From Cladorhizidae sp. MBARI D1340-BT2 (lineage: Eukaryota > Porifera > Demospongiae > Poecilosclerida > Cladorhizidae): a stretch of DNA of 64,000 nucleotides. The translations under genes were made by a program, and so were the position numbers. The DNA is taken from positions 31,742,017 through 31,806,016 of the forward strand of contig JAQNBH010000011.1 of assembly GCA_028752905.1 (NCBI GenBank). Direction: 5' to 3'. Shown here one piece after another: positions 10,742-22,420 of this stretch (positions are counted from its first letter, which is position 1; every line of letters begins with the position of its first letter). Under the pieces are notes generated by a model. That model made no database searches. It saw nothing but the letters and a program-made list of their open reading frames with translations, and was not told the DNA's origin.

Positions 10742-11899
10742 GTAAGTAATTTGCATGTAGTTATAATAGTGGGTAAGGGGTTCCATGCAGTCAAGAGTTC
10801 TGGTTAAAGGGTTAAATGTAGGTCCTATCCAAATGGATAAGGGATATCGTGCAACCAGTGCTCCCTTATTTAATATTTGAGGTTGTGCCAATAATGAAAT
10901 GAAAGCATCCTTTACCTCAGGGAACACACTCCATATTTCACATGCTGTCATTTTCCCCGTCTGAAACAGTGTCACATCCAGTGGAAGCATAGAACATTGG
11001 AAGTGCTATATAAATACTTCTCCTGACCAATTACAGTGTAGATCCCGTGTGCAAGAATGAATAGTTCTTTCCCACATCAAAATCCACCCACAAACCAGTC
11101 AGTGATATTGTCAGCTGTGCCAATACTTACAGCCAGGACCTCACCAAACTACACCAGACACATCTATCACACAAAACTGTCTGACATATAGAAATGCACG
11201 AGATACAAATGATATTATAAAATAATGAATATACTATATTTTCCTCAAATGTTTACTGTGAGTTCAAATAGGCATCCTAGCAAGAGCGAACAATAAACTC
11301 GGGCGAACAGAATTCGAGGGTATACACAATTAATCCCCAAAGCCAGGACTAGGCATTGCAAGCTGCCTTGCACAGTGTTCCCTCCTAGTTATTGTTGAGC
11401 TCGAGCCAACAAATGCTGGCACAAAGGATTTGAAAATGGTGAGAGAAAATGGGGCCTAGGACCTGACGAAAGTTGGGAACAAAATTTGGTAGTCTTCAGT
11501 TATCAACTAGTATTTCGTTCGTTCCCAGTTATTCATCGTTATAGTCAATCTGCTAGAATCTTGATGTTCTCAACTTTCCAGCTTGGAAGTGAGCTTAGTA
11601 ATTTGTGGTGCGGCTTCGGCTGACATCTCTACCTGCTATGGAAGTGTATTTCTCCATCTTTGCTGCCATCCTGCATTCTTGACTTTCAGCTTGGAATTAA
11701 AATTTATCTCCACATACACGAAATGAGCACATGTTGCGAATACAATTCGAGGGCAAACGCTATTATTATTCAGGAAACTGGATGAACACTTTTCGAGGGT
11801 GAATATTGTTTGAGCGTGAATACCATTCTAGGAAATAAGTTTAAGCATCAATTGGATGACTCGATCTTTTGTACTTCGTGCTGAGCATTTTGCATCATT
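10742..11899. other. OATP intron, no clear feature
   Basis: A motif ATTCGAGGG recurs near 11310 and 11748, with a related TTCGAGGG near 11797. This hints at a decayed short element, but I cannot define ends. Confidence 0.35.
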
Positions 11900-12157
11900 T
11901 CAGAAGATCACTGCTTGGTTTGAAGTCATAACATGGCTGGAAGATGCTAAACTCTTACTAAACTGTAGAGACAAGAGAGAATCTAAAGTAGACAAATAAA
12001 GACAATTCTTGTGTTTTGTCCCAATGTGGCTGAAGAGCCATTCTTTATCAACATTACCACATGGAATAGTGAAGATACCCTTGGCCACTTTTGCTAAATT
12101 GGGATAATGATTACATTGTCCAGACAAATCCAGTACTTGCATTTCAATATTTTTCAA
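11900..12157 (-). pseudogene. hAT-type transposase C-terminal (dimerisation) relic
   Basis: The 85-codon frame contains YPNLAKVAKGIFTIPCGNVD, then KEWLFSHIGTKHKN and LYLSTLDSLL. It follows the hAT C-terminal dimerisation pattern (YPxLAxxAxxxLxIPxxxxxxER.FS ... R..L...T...LL), with the ER replaced by EW. No other transposase part is recognisable nearby, so this is a solitary remnant in an OATP intron. Confidence 0.6.
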
Positions 12158-12159
12158 CA

Positions 12160-12984
12160 GTTGCTTGAACCTTAGACTTAGAGACTAGCAGTGGGGAGGT
12201 ACAGTAGTCCATGAATTCTTCATATAGGGAAGGCTTTCCATATGGTTTCACTATCCTGGGAGGTGGTCAGCTACAGCACCTCAATTACTATATTATACTG
12301 CTTTAGCCCTGGTTGAAGCCAGTGGACCAAAGTGGGAAATAATAAGTAATGTCCCTATGCTGGACTTTTACACTCGTGAGTGTGAAGTGGTTTGCTCTGC
12401 CGTCGAAGCTCCTTTACACCAGCCAGGCCCATGCTAATGTCTAGACTACATCTCATACAAAATGCAAATCAGCGTAACAGGTATTCATGTATTTTTTCTA
12501 AACAATTTTCTAAATCATTCCCATGTGCAATAGATTCTAACAAAGACATTTGTGCACGTTTGTCATTCTTTTAAACTTTGGCTGGAAAAAATCTGACAAT
12601 GGGGACTTCTTTTGAAGTAGAGGCTGTGATGGCTGTCACACCTATAAGAAAATTGCTATGCTGCTACTGCACTGCTCACATGGGACTGACAATCAGCGTG
12701 ATCCTTCTGCTGTGGCTTTGCTGAAGTCTGGATGTATAATGATATTTACAGAAAGATATCTTCACCCTGTTTTTACAATGAAGTGGAGTGATTCATTGCA
12801 TAGTCATAGTGCTAGACAGCAGGTTGTACTTTTAGCCTCAGTTATTAAAGTAGAGAAACAAGGCCATGAGGGAAAAAATCACTAGCTAGCTAACACTCCA
12901 GCACAATTCAATGACACTCAACAAAGTGCACAAAAATGGTCTCATTACATGTCAATATTGACAACCTGTTACTGTGTTAAATAG
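12160..12984. other. OATP intron, no clear feature
   Basis: Short frames (plus 12392-12574 and 12658-12885) lack recognisable motifs. The end (12976-12984) is the acceptor GTTAAATAG. Confidence 0.4.
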
Positions 12985-13144
12985 GTCTGTGGTGGAATCC
13001 GCTGAGGACCGGATCAGTGGAGACTGTTTTGCAGCCTGTGGCTGTAATTCAAGTATATTTGAGCCAGTGTGTGGGCAGGATAACCACACCTACTTCTCAC
13101 CATGTACAGCTGGTTGCCAAAGAAAGGTGGACAATGTGACCATG
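12985..13144 (+). CDS. OATP/SLCO transporter, exon encoding the Kazal-like extracellular domain
   Basis: The exon begins with G, completing the Gly codon split after 10741, and ends in phase 0 at ATG before GTGAGC. It encodes DCFAACGCNSSIFEPVCG, then QDNHTYFSPCTAGCQRK. The C.C....PVCG....Y.SPC.AGC pattern is the Kazal-type loop found between TM9 and TM10 of OATPs. The second half of this loop (usually YxNCxC) and TM10 must follow in an exon that starts in phase 0. I do not find it. Confidence 0.9.
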
Positions 13145-13334
13145 GTGAGCCCTCACAGCACTTCACATGTTCCTCTATGCACTGAGATAAATGCCAATTC
13201 CTAGTGTTTGCCCTACTAGAAGTTCTGCTGCTAAGTCACCATATGATGTGTTGCTGGTAGTGTAACCAGCATTTGAGAAGAGAAGACTTAATGTCAAAAG
13301 TACAAAACTGAAATCTAGGGGGGGAATGCATGAC

Positions 13335-14475
13335 TCTACTTACATGGTTCTTATCAAGTATGACATCACCTTACTTACACCTGGTTCTTATCAAGTATGA
13401 TATCACCTTAACTTACACCTGGTTCTTATCATGACATCACCTTAAGGGGGTAGTTCACCCAAAACTGGAAAAAAACGTCTGTTGACTTTGAATGCCCATA
13501 ACTTTTTTTTAATAATTGGTTTGTGTAGATAATGTTATGCTCAAATTGTTGCTTGTTCTATGTGCTTTCCAATGATATATAAAATATCTCTAGAGGCATG
13601 TTTTGTCAGAAGATGCATGCAGAAATGCATGCATCTTCAGAAACAGGGACCCTCCTTCTCTTGGCAGACCCCCACTACTCATTTTTAAAAATCAAAAGCT
13701 GTAAATTGGTTTGTGGCTTGTCAAAGCTAACAGCTGTGATATGGATGATTTTACATTGCAATAACTAAAGTGGTTGTTGAATGGCAACGTGCCGTATTTG
13801 ATTACCGCTAAAAATACAATTTTAGCGCGTAATCAAATACGGCACGTTGCCATTCAACAACCACTTTAGTTATTGCAATGTAAAATCATCCATATCACAG
13901 CTGTTAGCTTTGACAAGCCACAAACCAATTTACAGCTTTTGATTTTTAAAAATGAGTAGTGGGGGTCTGCCAAGAGAAGGAGGGTCCCTGTTTCTGAAGA
14001 TGCATGCATTTCTGCATGCATCTTCTGACAAAACATGCCTCTAGAGATATTTTATATATCATTGGAAAGCACATAGAACAAGCAACAATTTGAGCATAAC
14101 ATTATCTACACAAACCAATTATTAAAAAAAGTTATGGGCATTCAAAGTCAACAGACGTTTTTTTCCAGTTTTGGGTGAACTACCCCCTTAACTTACACCT
14201 GGGTCTTATCAAGTATGACATCACCTTAACTTACACCTGGTTCTTATCAAGTATGACATCACCTTAACTTACACCTGGTTCTTATCAAGTATGACATCAC
14301 CTTAACTTACACCTGGTTCTTATCAAGTATGACATCACCTTAACTTACACCTGGTTCTTATCAAGTATGACATCACCTTAACTTACACCTGGTTCTTATC
14401 ATGACATCACCTTAACTTACACCTGGTTCTTATCAAGTATGACATCACCTTAACTTACACCTGGTGCTTATCAAG
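13335..14475. repeat. 38-bp minisatellite split by a fold-back element
   Basis: Units of ACTTACACCTGGTTCTTATC then AAGTATGACATCACCTTA lie on both sides of the element at 13446-14187, about three on the left and eight on the right. Some units lack four bases (TTATCATGACATC). Each unit carries CCTTAACTT, so the array offers a TTAA target every 38 bp. Confidence 0.88.
13446..14187. mobile_element. 742-bp fold-back MITE in a TTAA site
   Basis: Two arms of 368 bp (13446-13813 and 13820-14187) are almost exact reverse complements around the 6-base loop ATACAA, with small indels only (for example a T8 run against A7). The ends are GGGGGTAGTTCACCC and its complement, with TTAA at 13442-13445 and 14188-14191. 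A TTAA duplication points to mobilisation by a piggyBac-type transposase. The ends differ from those of the element at 5574, so a different family member would be responsible. Confidence 0.9.
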
Positions 14476-14944
14476 CCACGCCTTTTCCTTTAGATTTCAA
14501 CTTCATACACTTTTGACTTTGAGTCTCCTCCCCCTTACGTTTGGATGCTGTGCTAAGTCACATGATGTGTGGGGGCACTGAGGAGCTCCATGGCACATCT
14601 AGGGGTCATGTATGATGACATGAGCAAACAGAAGAGCACACATAGCACTTGAATGCCCCACACATTTAGGAGTAACACGATTGGCGGAGTAGTCTACTGG
14701 GCATATGCAGGTTTAAAAATGGTATTTGTCATTAACCGATGTTAATTTTTGAAGATATATCTGCTCATGATATGAAATTAGTTATACACTAGAGCATTCA
14801 GACAAGTCATGAAACACATCCATTTCATGTATAGCATTACCAGCAAGTATGAATGTGTTTGATTTTGTTCTTTTTCATTTAGCCTAGTGAAGGCCGAAGT
14901 ATTCGATACAAAAAAAACACCCCAAACATCCGCTTGTAGTGATC
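14476..14944. other. OATP intron between two minisatellites
   Basis: No gene or repeat recognised. Confidence 0.35.
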
Positions 14945-16150
14945 AATAGGTATATTCTTGCTGGTAGTGGGCCACAGGTATAGTCTTGCTGGTAGTGGGC
15001 CACAGGTATAGTCTTGCTGGTAGTGGGCCACAGGTATAGTCTTGCTGGTAGTGGGCCACAGGTATAGTCTTGCTGGTAGTGGGCCACAGATATGGTCTTG
15101 CTGGTAGTGGGCCACAGGTATAGTCTTGCTGGTAGTGGGCCACAGGCATAGTCTTGCTGGTGGTAGGCCACAGGTATAGTCTTGCTGGTAGTGGGCCACA
15201 TGTATAGTCTTGCTGGTAGTGAGCCACAGGTATAGTCTTGCTGGTAGTGGGACACAGGTATAGTCTTGCTGGTAGTGGGCCACAGGTATATATAGTCTTG
15301 CTGGTAGTAGGCCACAATAGTCTTGCTGGTAGTGGGCCACAGGTATAGTCTTGCTGGTAGTGATCAACAGGCATAGTCTTGCTGGTAGTGGGCCACAGGT
15401 ATAGCCTTGCTGGTAGTGGGCCACATGTATAGTCTTGCTGGTAGTTGGCCACAGGTATAGTCTTGCTGGTAGTTGGCCACAGGTATAGTCTTGCTGGTAG
15501 TGGGCCACAGGTATAGTCTTGCTGGTAGTGGTCCACAGGTATAGTCTTGCTGGTAGTGGGCCACAGATATGGTCTTGCTGGTAGTGGGCCACAGGCATAG
15601 TCTTGCTGGTAGTGGGCCACAGGTATAGTCTTGCTGGTAGTGGGCCACAGGTATAGTCTTGCTGGTAGTGGGCCACAGGTATAGTCTTGCTGGTAGTGGG
15701 CCACAGGTATAGTCTTGCTGGTAGTTCGCCACAGGTATAGTCTTGCTGGTAGTGGGCCACAGGTATAGTCTTGCTGGTAGTGGGCCACAGGCATAGTCTT
15801 GCTGGTAGTGGGCCACAGGCATAGTCTTGCTGGTAGTAGGCCACTGGCATAGTCTTGCTGGTAGTGGGCCACAGGCATAGTCTTGCTGGTAGTGGGCCAC
15901 AGGTATAGTCTTGCTGGTAGTGGGCCACAGGTATAGTCTTGCTGGTAGTGGGCCACAGGCATAGTCCTGCTGGTAGTGGGCCACAGGCATAGTCTTGCTG
16001 GTGGTAGGCCACAGGTATAGTCTTGCTGGTAGTGGGCCACATGTATAGTCTTGCTGGTAGTGAGCCACAGGTATAGTCTTGCTGGTAGTGGGCCACAGGT
16101 ATAGTCTTGCTGGTAGTGGGCCACAGGTATAGTCTTGGGCCACAGGTATC
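14945..16150. repeat. 28-bp minisatellite, about 43 units
   Basis: The unit is CTTGCTGGTAGTGGGCCACA then GGTATAGT, very uniform, with point variants and a few longer units. Because 28 is not a multiple of three, the array reads through all frames and gives long spurious minus-strand frames. Two units of the same sequence, reverse-complemented, sit at 704-762. Confidence 0.95.
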
Positions 16151-16194
16151 TTATTGCTTCCTTTTAATTATTTTATGCTCATTTCATTTTTTTG

Positions 16195-16440
16195 TTTGTT
16201 TGTTTGTTTGTTTTTGTTATTTCTGTGGATGTGTTATTTCTGTGGATGTGTTATTAGTTGAGCAGTGGAGCAAATACGCAGATTTCTACAAAGTCTAACT
16301 CAGAGCTTTATTGTTGTTGGACACCAAATCAGCACACACTGTGTCTTGTTGCTATCGTTGATTTACCTTCATATAGATGTTTTTGTTAGAGAGCGTGGAA
16401 CGGGGGGGAGGGTGGGAGGGGGGGGGGGGGGGGGGGGGTT
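16195..16440. repeat. Simple repeats: (GTTT)n and a long G-run
   Basis: A TTTG/GTTT tract lies near 16190-16215. A G-rich run, interrupted by GAGGGTGGGA, extends from about 16402 to 16438. Confidence 0.8.
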
Positions 16441-16638
16441 AACTATTAATTTACACACAAAAGTTGTAAGAAGTACAACAATGCACAACGCATGCTAAAA
16501 GGTGCCAAATTCAATGTGGTTATTTTAAGATTGAGCACAAACGACTTCATCTTTAAGAGCATGCCAAGTACCTGTTGAAAAACATATGCTCCTGACAGCT
16601 GCCTGTTAGGATAAAACCACAAAGTATTTTCCAAGATA

Positions 16639-18070
16639 GTGTTACCTAGACTGTCATTTGAAGAGAAGGAGCCTTCATCAGAAGAGGACAGTCAGCCTCA
16701 AGTTCCTGAACACTGCTCAAAATCAGCCAAGAATAAAGTTAATTATCAGCATTGCCTTAGTTTAGATAGGGATGGGAGAAAAGACATCCATGGGTTTATT
16801 GTAAAAATGTTTTGTAGCAATGCCAAAAATGTCAAAAATGTGGCAGGTCTCCTGTGACAGCTAGAAGAACTTGGACTTTTCATAGTGTTACTGATTGGAA
16901 TCATGCAACTGAGTTACTAAAATTGCACAAGTTATCCAAATGACAAAGATGGAGCAGTTGCAGCTAGAATGGCTGAGCAAGCACATCATAGTGGAAGTGT
17001 TCTTGAACTTCACTTAGCAACTCCAGCAAAGCAAGTGGAGGAAGAATGACAGCATAAGCGATCTGTCCTTCTTAAGTTGTTGCGATCAACTTCCTTACTA
17101 TCTAGTAAAGCATCAAATGCCACATTCAACTTGCTTCCAGGACTTGGTAGAATTACAAATAGAAAATGGATAGGTCCTTCTGAAATGACAGTCAGAAGGA
17201 CCTTCAAATGCCCAGTACACTTCTAAGTTCTCGGCAACTTATATAATATCAAGTTATCAGTATGTAGAACAGAGCTTGATTAATTTTTTCAGTTTTAGAG
17301 GTAAGTGAAGAAAGGCCATGAAATATTTTTCACATTACCTCTTTAGCAGCCGAGTCACTGGCTGCTGAAATCACTTGAATCCATGGAGTTTGAATAAAGG
17401 AAGCTAATAGGTCAGGGTTATGATGGGCATCTCCTTTGGCTTGGAAAGACACTGGTGTGCAAGAGAATGTGCACTCTCTCTGTCCATGCATTGTATTTCC
17501 ACTTCTCTTGCTATAATTTGCAGTTACTAAGGCTATAAGATGGCCAACTGGCCAGCTTCTATAGGGCAGATAAATTGAAGGGGGCCCAGGCAGTAATACC
17601 CACTAGTTGTCACAAATGTTGTATGGAAGTTATTTGTAAGGAATTCCCAGCTTTGATTTTTACTGTCTAAAATTTCTATAAAACATCTGGAAATGCTGAA
17701 GCCTTTCATATTCAGCTGATTGTTTTATCTTTTGGACGAATAGTTGCGGTTATAGCTATATCTTGAAGGGATCTTGAATCCCTTAGTAAGTCTTTAACTG
17801 TTATATATATGCAGAAGGAACTGCTGATTTTTTGGGGTTATCAAATGCCTACAGTGGAATTTTCCTTAGTGTAGATTCTGGCTTAAATCTTACTGGCACT
17901 GGAACAGAGAAGATGAAGATGATAAAGACCACACACAGAAATGGATTGTCAGATGAAAAATTTGGCACACCTTATGAGAATTTTTATTGAGGGTCAAAAA
18001 ACTAAAAGAAATTAACTTTGACGAAATTCTTGACAATTTCAAAGAAAAGAACAGCATATTAAGGTGAACT
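16639..18070 (+). pseudogene. hAT-type transposase relic (N-terminal zinc-finger region and C-terminal piece)
   Basis: Across frames the sequence gives CQKCGRSPVTARRTW, then FHSVTDWNHATELLKLHKLS. Then comes GAVAARMAEQAHHSGSVLEL, followed by KRSVLLKLLRSTSLL. This order (Cys-rich segment, W-HA...H, then a helical segment with LLKLLRS) matches the N-terminal TTF/BED-like part of hAT transposases. At about 17960-18060, LRIFIEG and FDEILDNFKEKN resemble the extreme C-terminus of the same family. Stops and frameshifts are frequent. The middle of the protein is not recognisable. Confidence 0.5.
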
Positions 18071-18099
18071 AAGGTGAACTACTACAGTACGAGGCCACT

Positions 18100-18170
18100 T
18101 ATTCAAGCAGGTTATATAGAACTGGAGGGTGTTCGGATAACTGAAATATTTGGATAGCAGAACTTCAAGT
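18100..18170. other. Possible isolated Tigger/pogo-like end
   Basis: ACAGTACGAGGCCACTTATT followed by GTTCGGATAACTGAAATATT resembles pogo/Tigger terminal architecture (CAGT start, TTCGGATA repeats), but no second end is seen. Confidence 0.25.
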
Positions 18171-18869
18171 CTTCAGCTTGTCTTTGTACCATGTAAAATA
18201 GTGGACAGTCAACTTTCCAACATCGCATTCTACCACCAAATCCTCACATTCTTCATAATGTCACACATCTTTACCTTACATTGTTTTCTCTTCTAGCCAG
18301 ACCCTCTGCTGAAGCTGCTGGGTGAGGCTCCTTATACCACTATACAAAAATCAGCATATACCATATGTATCATGTTACTGTACCCATGTAGGGTCAACTA
18401 CAGCATCCAGGCAGCAGCTGCTCAGGAGAACAGAATAGCTGGTGTTTTGGTAAAGGATCAGATATCACCTTTGGACTTGGAAACAGTTGCCCAGGAGCAA
18501 GAATTCTGCAAACCAACATTAGAACTGAAGTTGATTCTGCTTGTAAATAGCATGTGCGATTCATGGAGCTTGATTGCATCATCGACAACCACTACTACCT
18601 GTGCCTATTTTTAGTCATGGACATGCATTGGAACATTTGGAGTCTTCTGGTACTGAAGAATGAACCTTGCCCAAGTTTCCAAAGATGCATTTATGTAAAC
18701 TTAGATAGATCCTTGAATATGAATTTCATGATTTTTTAAACATTATCAATATTCTTTGAGTCTGCCAGTTTATTACCTTAACTCTTCTCCCGGTGAGTTT
18801 ATTTGGAAAAAATTTAAAAATTGACCATTAAGTACAAATAAATTGATATTAAATCAGAGGTTAACAATA
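18171..18869. other. OATP intron, no clear feature
   Basis: Short frames only. I looked here for the missing transporter exon and found no TM10-like hydrophobic frame with splice borders. Confidence 0.4.
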
Positions 18870-18985
18870 GTCCCTAGCAACCATATACCACAAGATAGCT
18901 CTACTGTTGGACATTATTGTGGTCAATTCATGTTGCTAGGTAACCAAACCACACGTATATGAATATCATTATAATGTAGTTTAAT
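18870..18985. repeat. Diverged copy of the dispersed repeat at 8860-8970
   Basis: It shares AGTCCCTAGCAACCA, CATTATTGTGGTCAAT, TTGCTAGGTAACCA and ATGAATATCATT with the 8.9-kb copy. In both places an acidic minus-strand exon follows downstream. Confidence 0.45.
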
Positions 18986-19671
18986 AAAATAAAATAAAAA
19001 TTGTATATTATTGTATTGTAGAATATAAATATCCTTCTATTTTCAGCCAACTTTAGGAACAACTGAGATATGCTGTGGTATGACAGACGTTTGCCTGACT
19101 AACAGAGAGGATATAATTTCTACTGTATAGAATTCCCACCAATATTATTGATACAATTCCCATAACCAATAATATTGATACAATGTACACAGAATCAAAG
19201 AGCAATTATACAATAAAATACTCTGTAATTACATACTCATTGTCTGATATACAAGTGTCCTCGTGCAGTAAGACTAGCACTGGATGAAGGTAAGGGGGAG
19301 AGTTGGACACTCATACTTCTGAGAAAAGTACGTCCTCGTGTAGGTCTACAAGACGAGCGCCCTCGTGCAGTATGGATGAAGAGAGTGGGGTAGGTGTGTT
19401 TGCATCACTATCTTTATCAGAACTCATCTGAACATGGGGAAGCTGTGCCATGGTATTATCTCCGTCATGGATATAATACCACTTGCTCCATCAAACCTGA
19501 ACATGATAGAGTTGTTATTCGTCAACTTATTAGACAAGTCAAGGAATCAAGTACAGCTAGAACTATAAAGGAAAGTAGGCTATTACACGGGTGTAGCTAA
19601 CACCATGATTTAGCTAGCTCCTCAGACTATCAGGCTTTATATATAGCTAGCAAAGTACATTGACTTACCAG

Positions 19672-19978
19672 GAGGACTGCCAGGATCAATGCCTTCGCCT
19701 CCAACAGCCATAGCTTCGTCCATACTGCCATGGTTTCGATTGAAAAAGTCTCTGCAAAGTAGCTCTACTTGGTCACGATCCAAACTGGGCTGTCCACGGT
19801 AGGCATAGATAGCTTCACTCTCCCCTTCCTCAGATTCATCGTCAGATAACCCGAAGTCGTCGAAGTTGTCGTCCAGGACCGCTGTGAGCACCTCATCAAA
19901 AGATAGCCTTTCGACCATTTTTAATTCTAGGGCAGAATTGACCCCTTGAACTTTAAGGCGGGATTTCCTAGTTACCAT
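19672..19978 (-). CDS. Putative acidic first exon, family unknown
   Basis: From an ATG at 19978 the frame encodes about 100 residues with an acidic centre (FDEVLTAVLDDNFDDFG, LSDDESEEGESEAIY) and ends GIDPGSPPG before GTAAGTC on the minus strand, a strong splice donor. The frame is open and has an uninterrupted ATG, unlike the decayed relative at 9.1-9.4 kb. Together they suggest a repeated mobile or amplified gene with at least one intron. I cannot name the family. Transposase N-termini and P2X7-domain proteins both have such acidic starts. Confidence 0.4.
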
Positions 19979-20139
19979 GGCGCTATTGCCGTATAATTTT
20001 GAATGTAGCTGCAGTTAGAATAGCGCTATTTTATGATATTTTTGTTTTACAAAACAACCCAACGATTGATTTTTTATGATTTTTCAAAAGCAATTACGCC
20101 ATATGGCGCTTACACCGGGAAAATAGTTAATGAAGGATT

Positions 20140-20480
20140 TGTGGCACATGCTGGAAGTATTTTTAGAGCTAATGGTGACTGAAACCACTATTTAGGCAGC
20201 TAAGAAGTTTCTGCTATGAGTGTTAGTTAAGATATGACCTGCACACTCTATAGAATTTTGTTACATCCAAAAACACCAGGTCACCCCTGTTTTGTGACAG
20301 TCTGTGTAAATGAGATCTCTATATTGGTCTGTGGTTTGTCAAAGCACTTAGCTATTATTATGATCTGAAATATATTGTTGCACATACTATGTGATGCCAC
20401 CAGGTAATGATTAAAACACATTTTCCAATCATCATAACTTTCTTGCAGTATTTGAAGTGCTCATATCACAGACTAAAAGA
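20140..20480. repeat. Diverged relative of the fold-back element arm
   Basis: ATTGGTCTGTGGTTTGTCAA and the following TTAGCTATTATTATGATC ... GTTGCA parallel ATTGGTTTGTGGCTTGTCAA and AACAGCTGTGATATGGATG ... ATTGCA in the fold-back arm at 13.7 kb. It also carries CCACTATTTAGGCAGCTAAG, shared with 8.6 kb. Confidence 0.45.
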
Positions 20481-20644
20481 AAATAAAGAAATTGAGTGTA
20501 CTGTGGAGGTTATCATGGCCACATACCCCAAACTACAGGGATGCTGCAGTTGATTGAGTGACTTTAATGCTTCTGCTAGATACCAAAATTACCTGCACAG
20601 ACTGCATTATTGCAATTTAAAAAAAAAAGTTTAGATCAGTAGTA

Positions 20645-20935
20645 TCCACTCAAGTGTGATGTCATGTTAGTGTGTATGGTACCTTGTTAGTGCCGCTCAA
20701 GTGTGATGTCATGTTAGTGTGTATGGTACCTTGTTAGTGCCGCTCAAGTGTGATGTCATGTTAGTGTGTATGGTACCTTGTTAGTGCCGCTCAAGTGTGA
20801 TGTCATGCTAGTGTGTATGGTACCTTGTTAGTGCCGCTCAAGTGTGATGTCATGTTAGTGTGTATGTTACCTTGTTAGTGCCGCTCAAGTGTGATGTCAT
20901 GCTAGTGTGTATGGTACCTTGTTAGTGTGTGTTCT
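20645..20935. repeat. 47-bp minisatellite, about six units
   Basis: The unit is CTCAAGTGTGATGTCATGTT then AGTGTGTATGGTACC and TTGTTAGTGCCG, with point differences (GTTAG/GCTAG). Confidence 0.92.
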
Positions 20936-20946
20936 CATGAAACAAG

Positions 20947-21294
20947 TTATTTCGATGGCTTTAGAAAATGAAAAACTTTATTAATTTGTAGGAGACAGTA
21001 TTTGAGGATTGTAGTTGCGTGGCTGAGAGACTGCAGGATGACTATGGGAACTTCAGCATGACGGCCAAGGATGGCATCTGTGACCAAGGCTGCAATAAGT
21101 TGTGGATCTTCTTGGTCATCATTGGTCTTTACCTTTTTCTCCTCTTCATTCTGAATGTGCCTAATGTCATCGTCACTGTCAGGTGAGTTGAGATACAATG
21201 CAAACTCCTGCTGGAGATTGCTTTTGTAAATAATTTTGGGGTGCTTGATATGACAGTCAATGACAGACAGACTGGGGTGGCTTGTCAGTGTCAT
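20947..21294 (-). CDS. Unassigned open frame with acidic stretch
   Basis: The 115-codon frame from an ATG at 21294 includes YLNSPDSDDDIRHIQ and EEEKKVKTNDDQEDP, then LIAALVTDAILGRHAEV. No family recognised. It abuts the 47-bp array. The helix-like second half and acidic middle look protein-like rather than random, but there is no supporting splice or domain evidence. Confidence 0.3.
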   Translation of the reverse strand: MTLTSHPSLSVIDCHIKHPKIIYKSNLQQEFALYLNSPDSDDDIRHIQNEEEKKVKTNDDQEDPQLIAALVTDAILGRHAEVPIVILQSLSHATTILKYCLLQINKVFHFLKPSK

Positions 21295-22420
21295 TGTGAT
21301 CTACCTTATCCTCTTGTTATTGGTTTTTGGTTGATTCGTCTGTACGCTATATTCAAGTAGAAATGGCTTCTAAAAATGTATATTTCTAAAAGGAGAATAA
21401 TTTCATGTATTTCTGAGCTCTACATGCCAAGTCCAGACAGACGTTGTATTTAAAAGTCTGAGGAGTTTGAGCTCAAGTACAGTGAGGGCATTGCTAAAGG
21501 CCCTGAGGCCACAATATATACTTATATACACGACTAAGACAATCAGCTTTTTTAATTCTGCTTTTTTAACTGATTGCCCCTCGATTAAATTTATAATTTT
21601 TATTAAAAAAATAATAATACTAGCAAGTCCTCACAGAAACTCTGAAAGGTATAATATATAAATGTTTTGTATTGTGGTTAAAATATGTTCATTTGTATCT
21701 TATTATTTGCAGGTCATGATTCTTTGAAGTGTTTTACACACAATCCACCATTGAGTTATAGTCTCTCCTTTGATGTTTTGTGATTTAATAAATAAACATC
21801 AAGTATGCTAGAAGGGGTAACGTAGGTATTGGTATTAGATAAAAATTTGTGAATAATTTTTATGCTGATCAATTCCCTGTCCCCTTGATGCTGAATGTAC
21901 TCTCCTCGTACCAGTGCTTCCTGCCCTCTCTTCATCCTTACAATTTCTGCCAGTGCAGCCTCCACTTCTCTCCACCTACCAATGTTTGCTGATTTCTCCT
22001 CAGCCCTTGCACTTCTGGAGTACAGCCTTCAGTTCTCTCTTCCTAAGTGTGTATTGCTCTCTCTACTGAAGTTTCTGATCCATGAAGTGTCATTTGTTCG
22101 CTGATAGATCCTCAGTTCCTCTGTTGGTATCAACTCTCCACTCCCTTTCTCTTCACCAGTCAACTTTTCTTGCAATTTCTCTTGCAGTTTAAAGGTGGGT
22201 TCACAACATGATGGATGGCAGTCCATTCCGTTAAAACTTGTTTCTGTTGCATGTGTTGCGCAATCTGTTCCATTTCGCTGCATTGTTCACAATATTCGCG
22301 TTGAGTCCTCTGCATTTGAGCTTTCAACTATTTTTAATTATCAGCGAGCAAGAGTTGGATTTGATTTTGCTATCGGCTAGCAGGAGGAATCATAGAAAGA
22401 GAAATTACTACAATTTTACT
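21295..22420. other. OATP intron, no clear feature
   Basis: AT-rich, short frames on both strands, no recognised repeat or exon. Confidence 0.35.

Noticed and set aside
14879..16124. Long minus-strand open frames of about 400 codons
   Set aside because: They are repeats of the 28-bp unit read through cyclic frames; no domain and no composition of a real protein.
16107..16298. Hydrophobic frame that might be the missing OATP TM10 exon
   Set aside because: It translates a GTTT simple repeat, lacks splice borders and shows no OATP residues.
18372..18739. Candidate for the missing OATP exon
   Set aside because: Neither the phase nor the Cys pattern expected for the second half of the Kazal-like loop is present.
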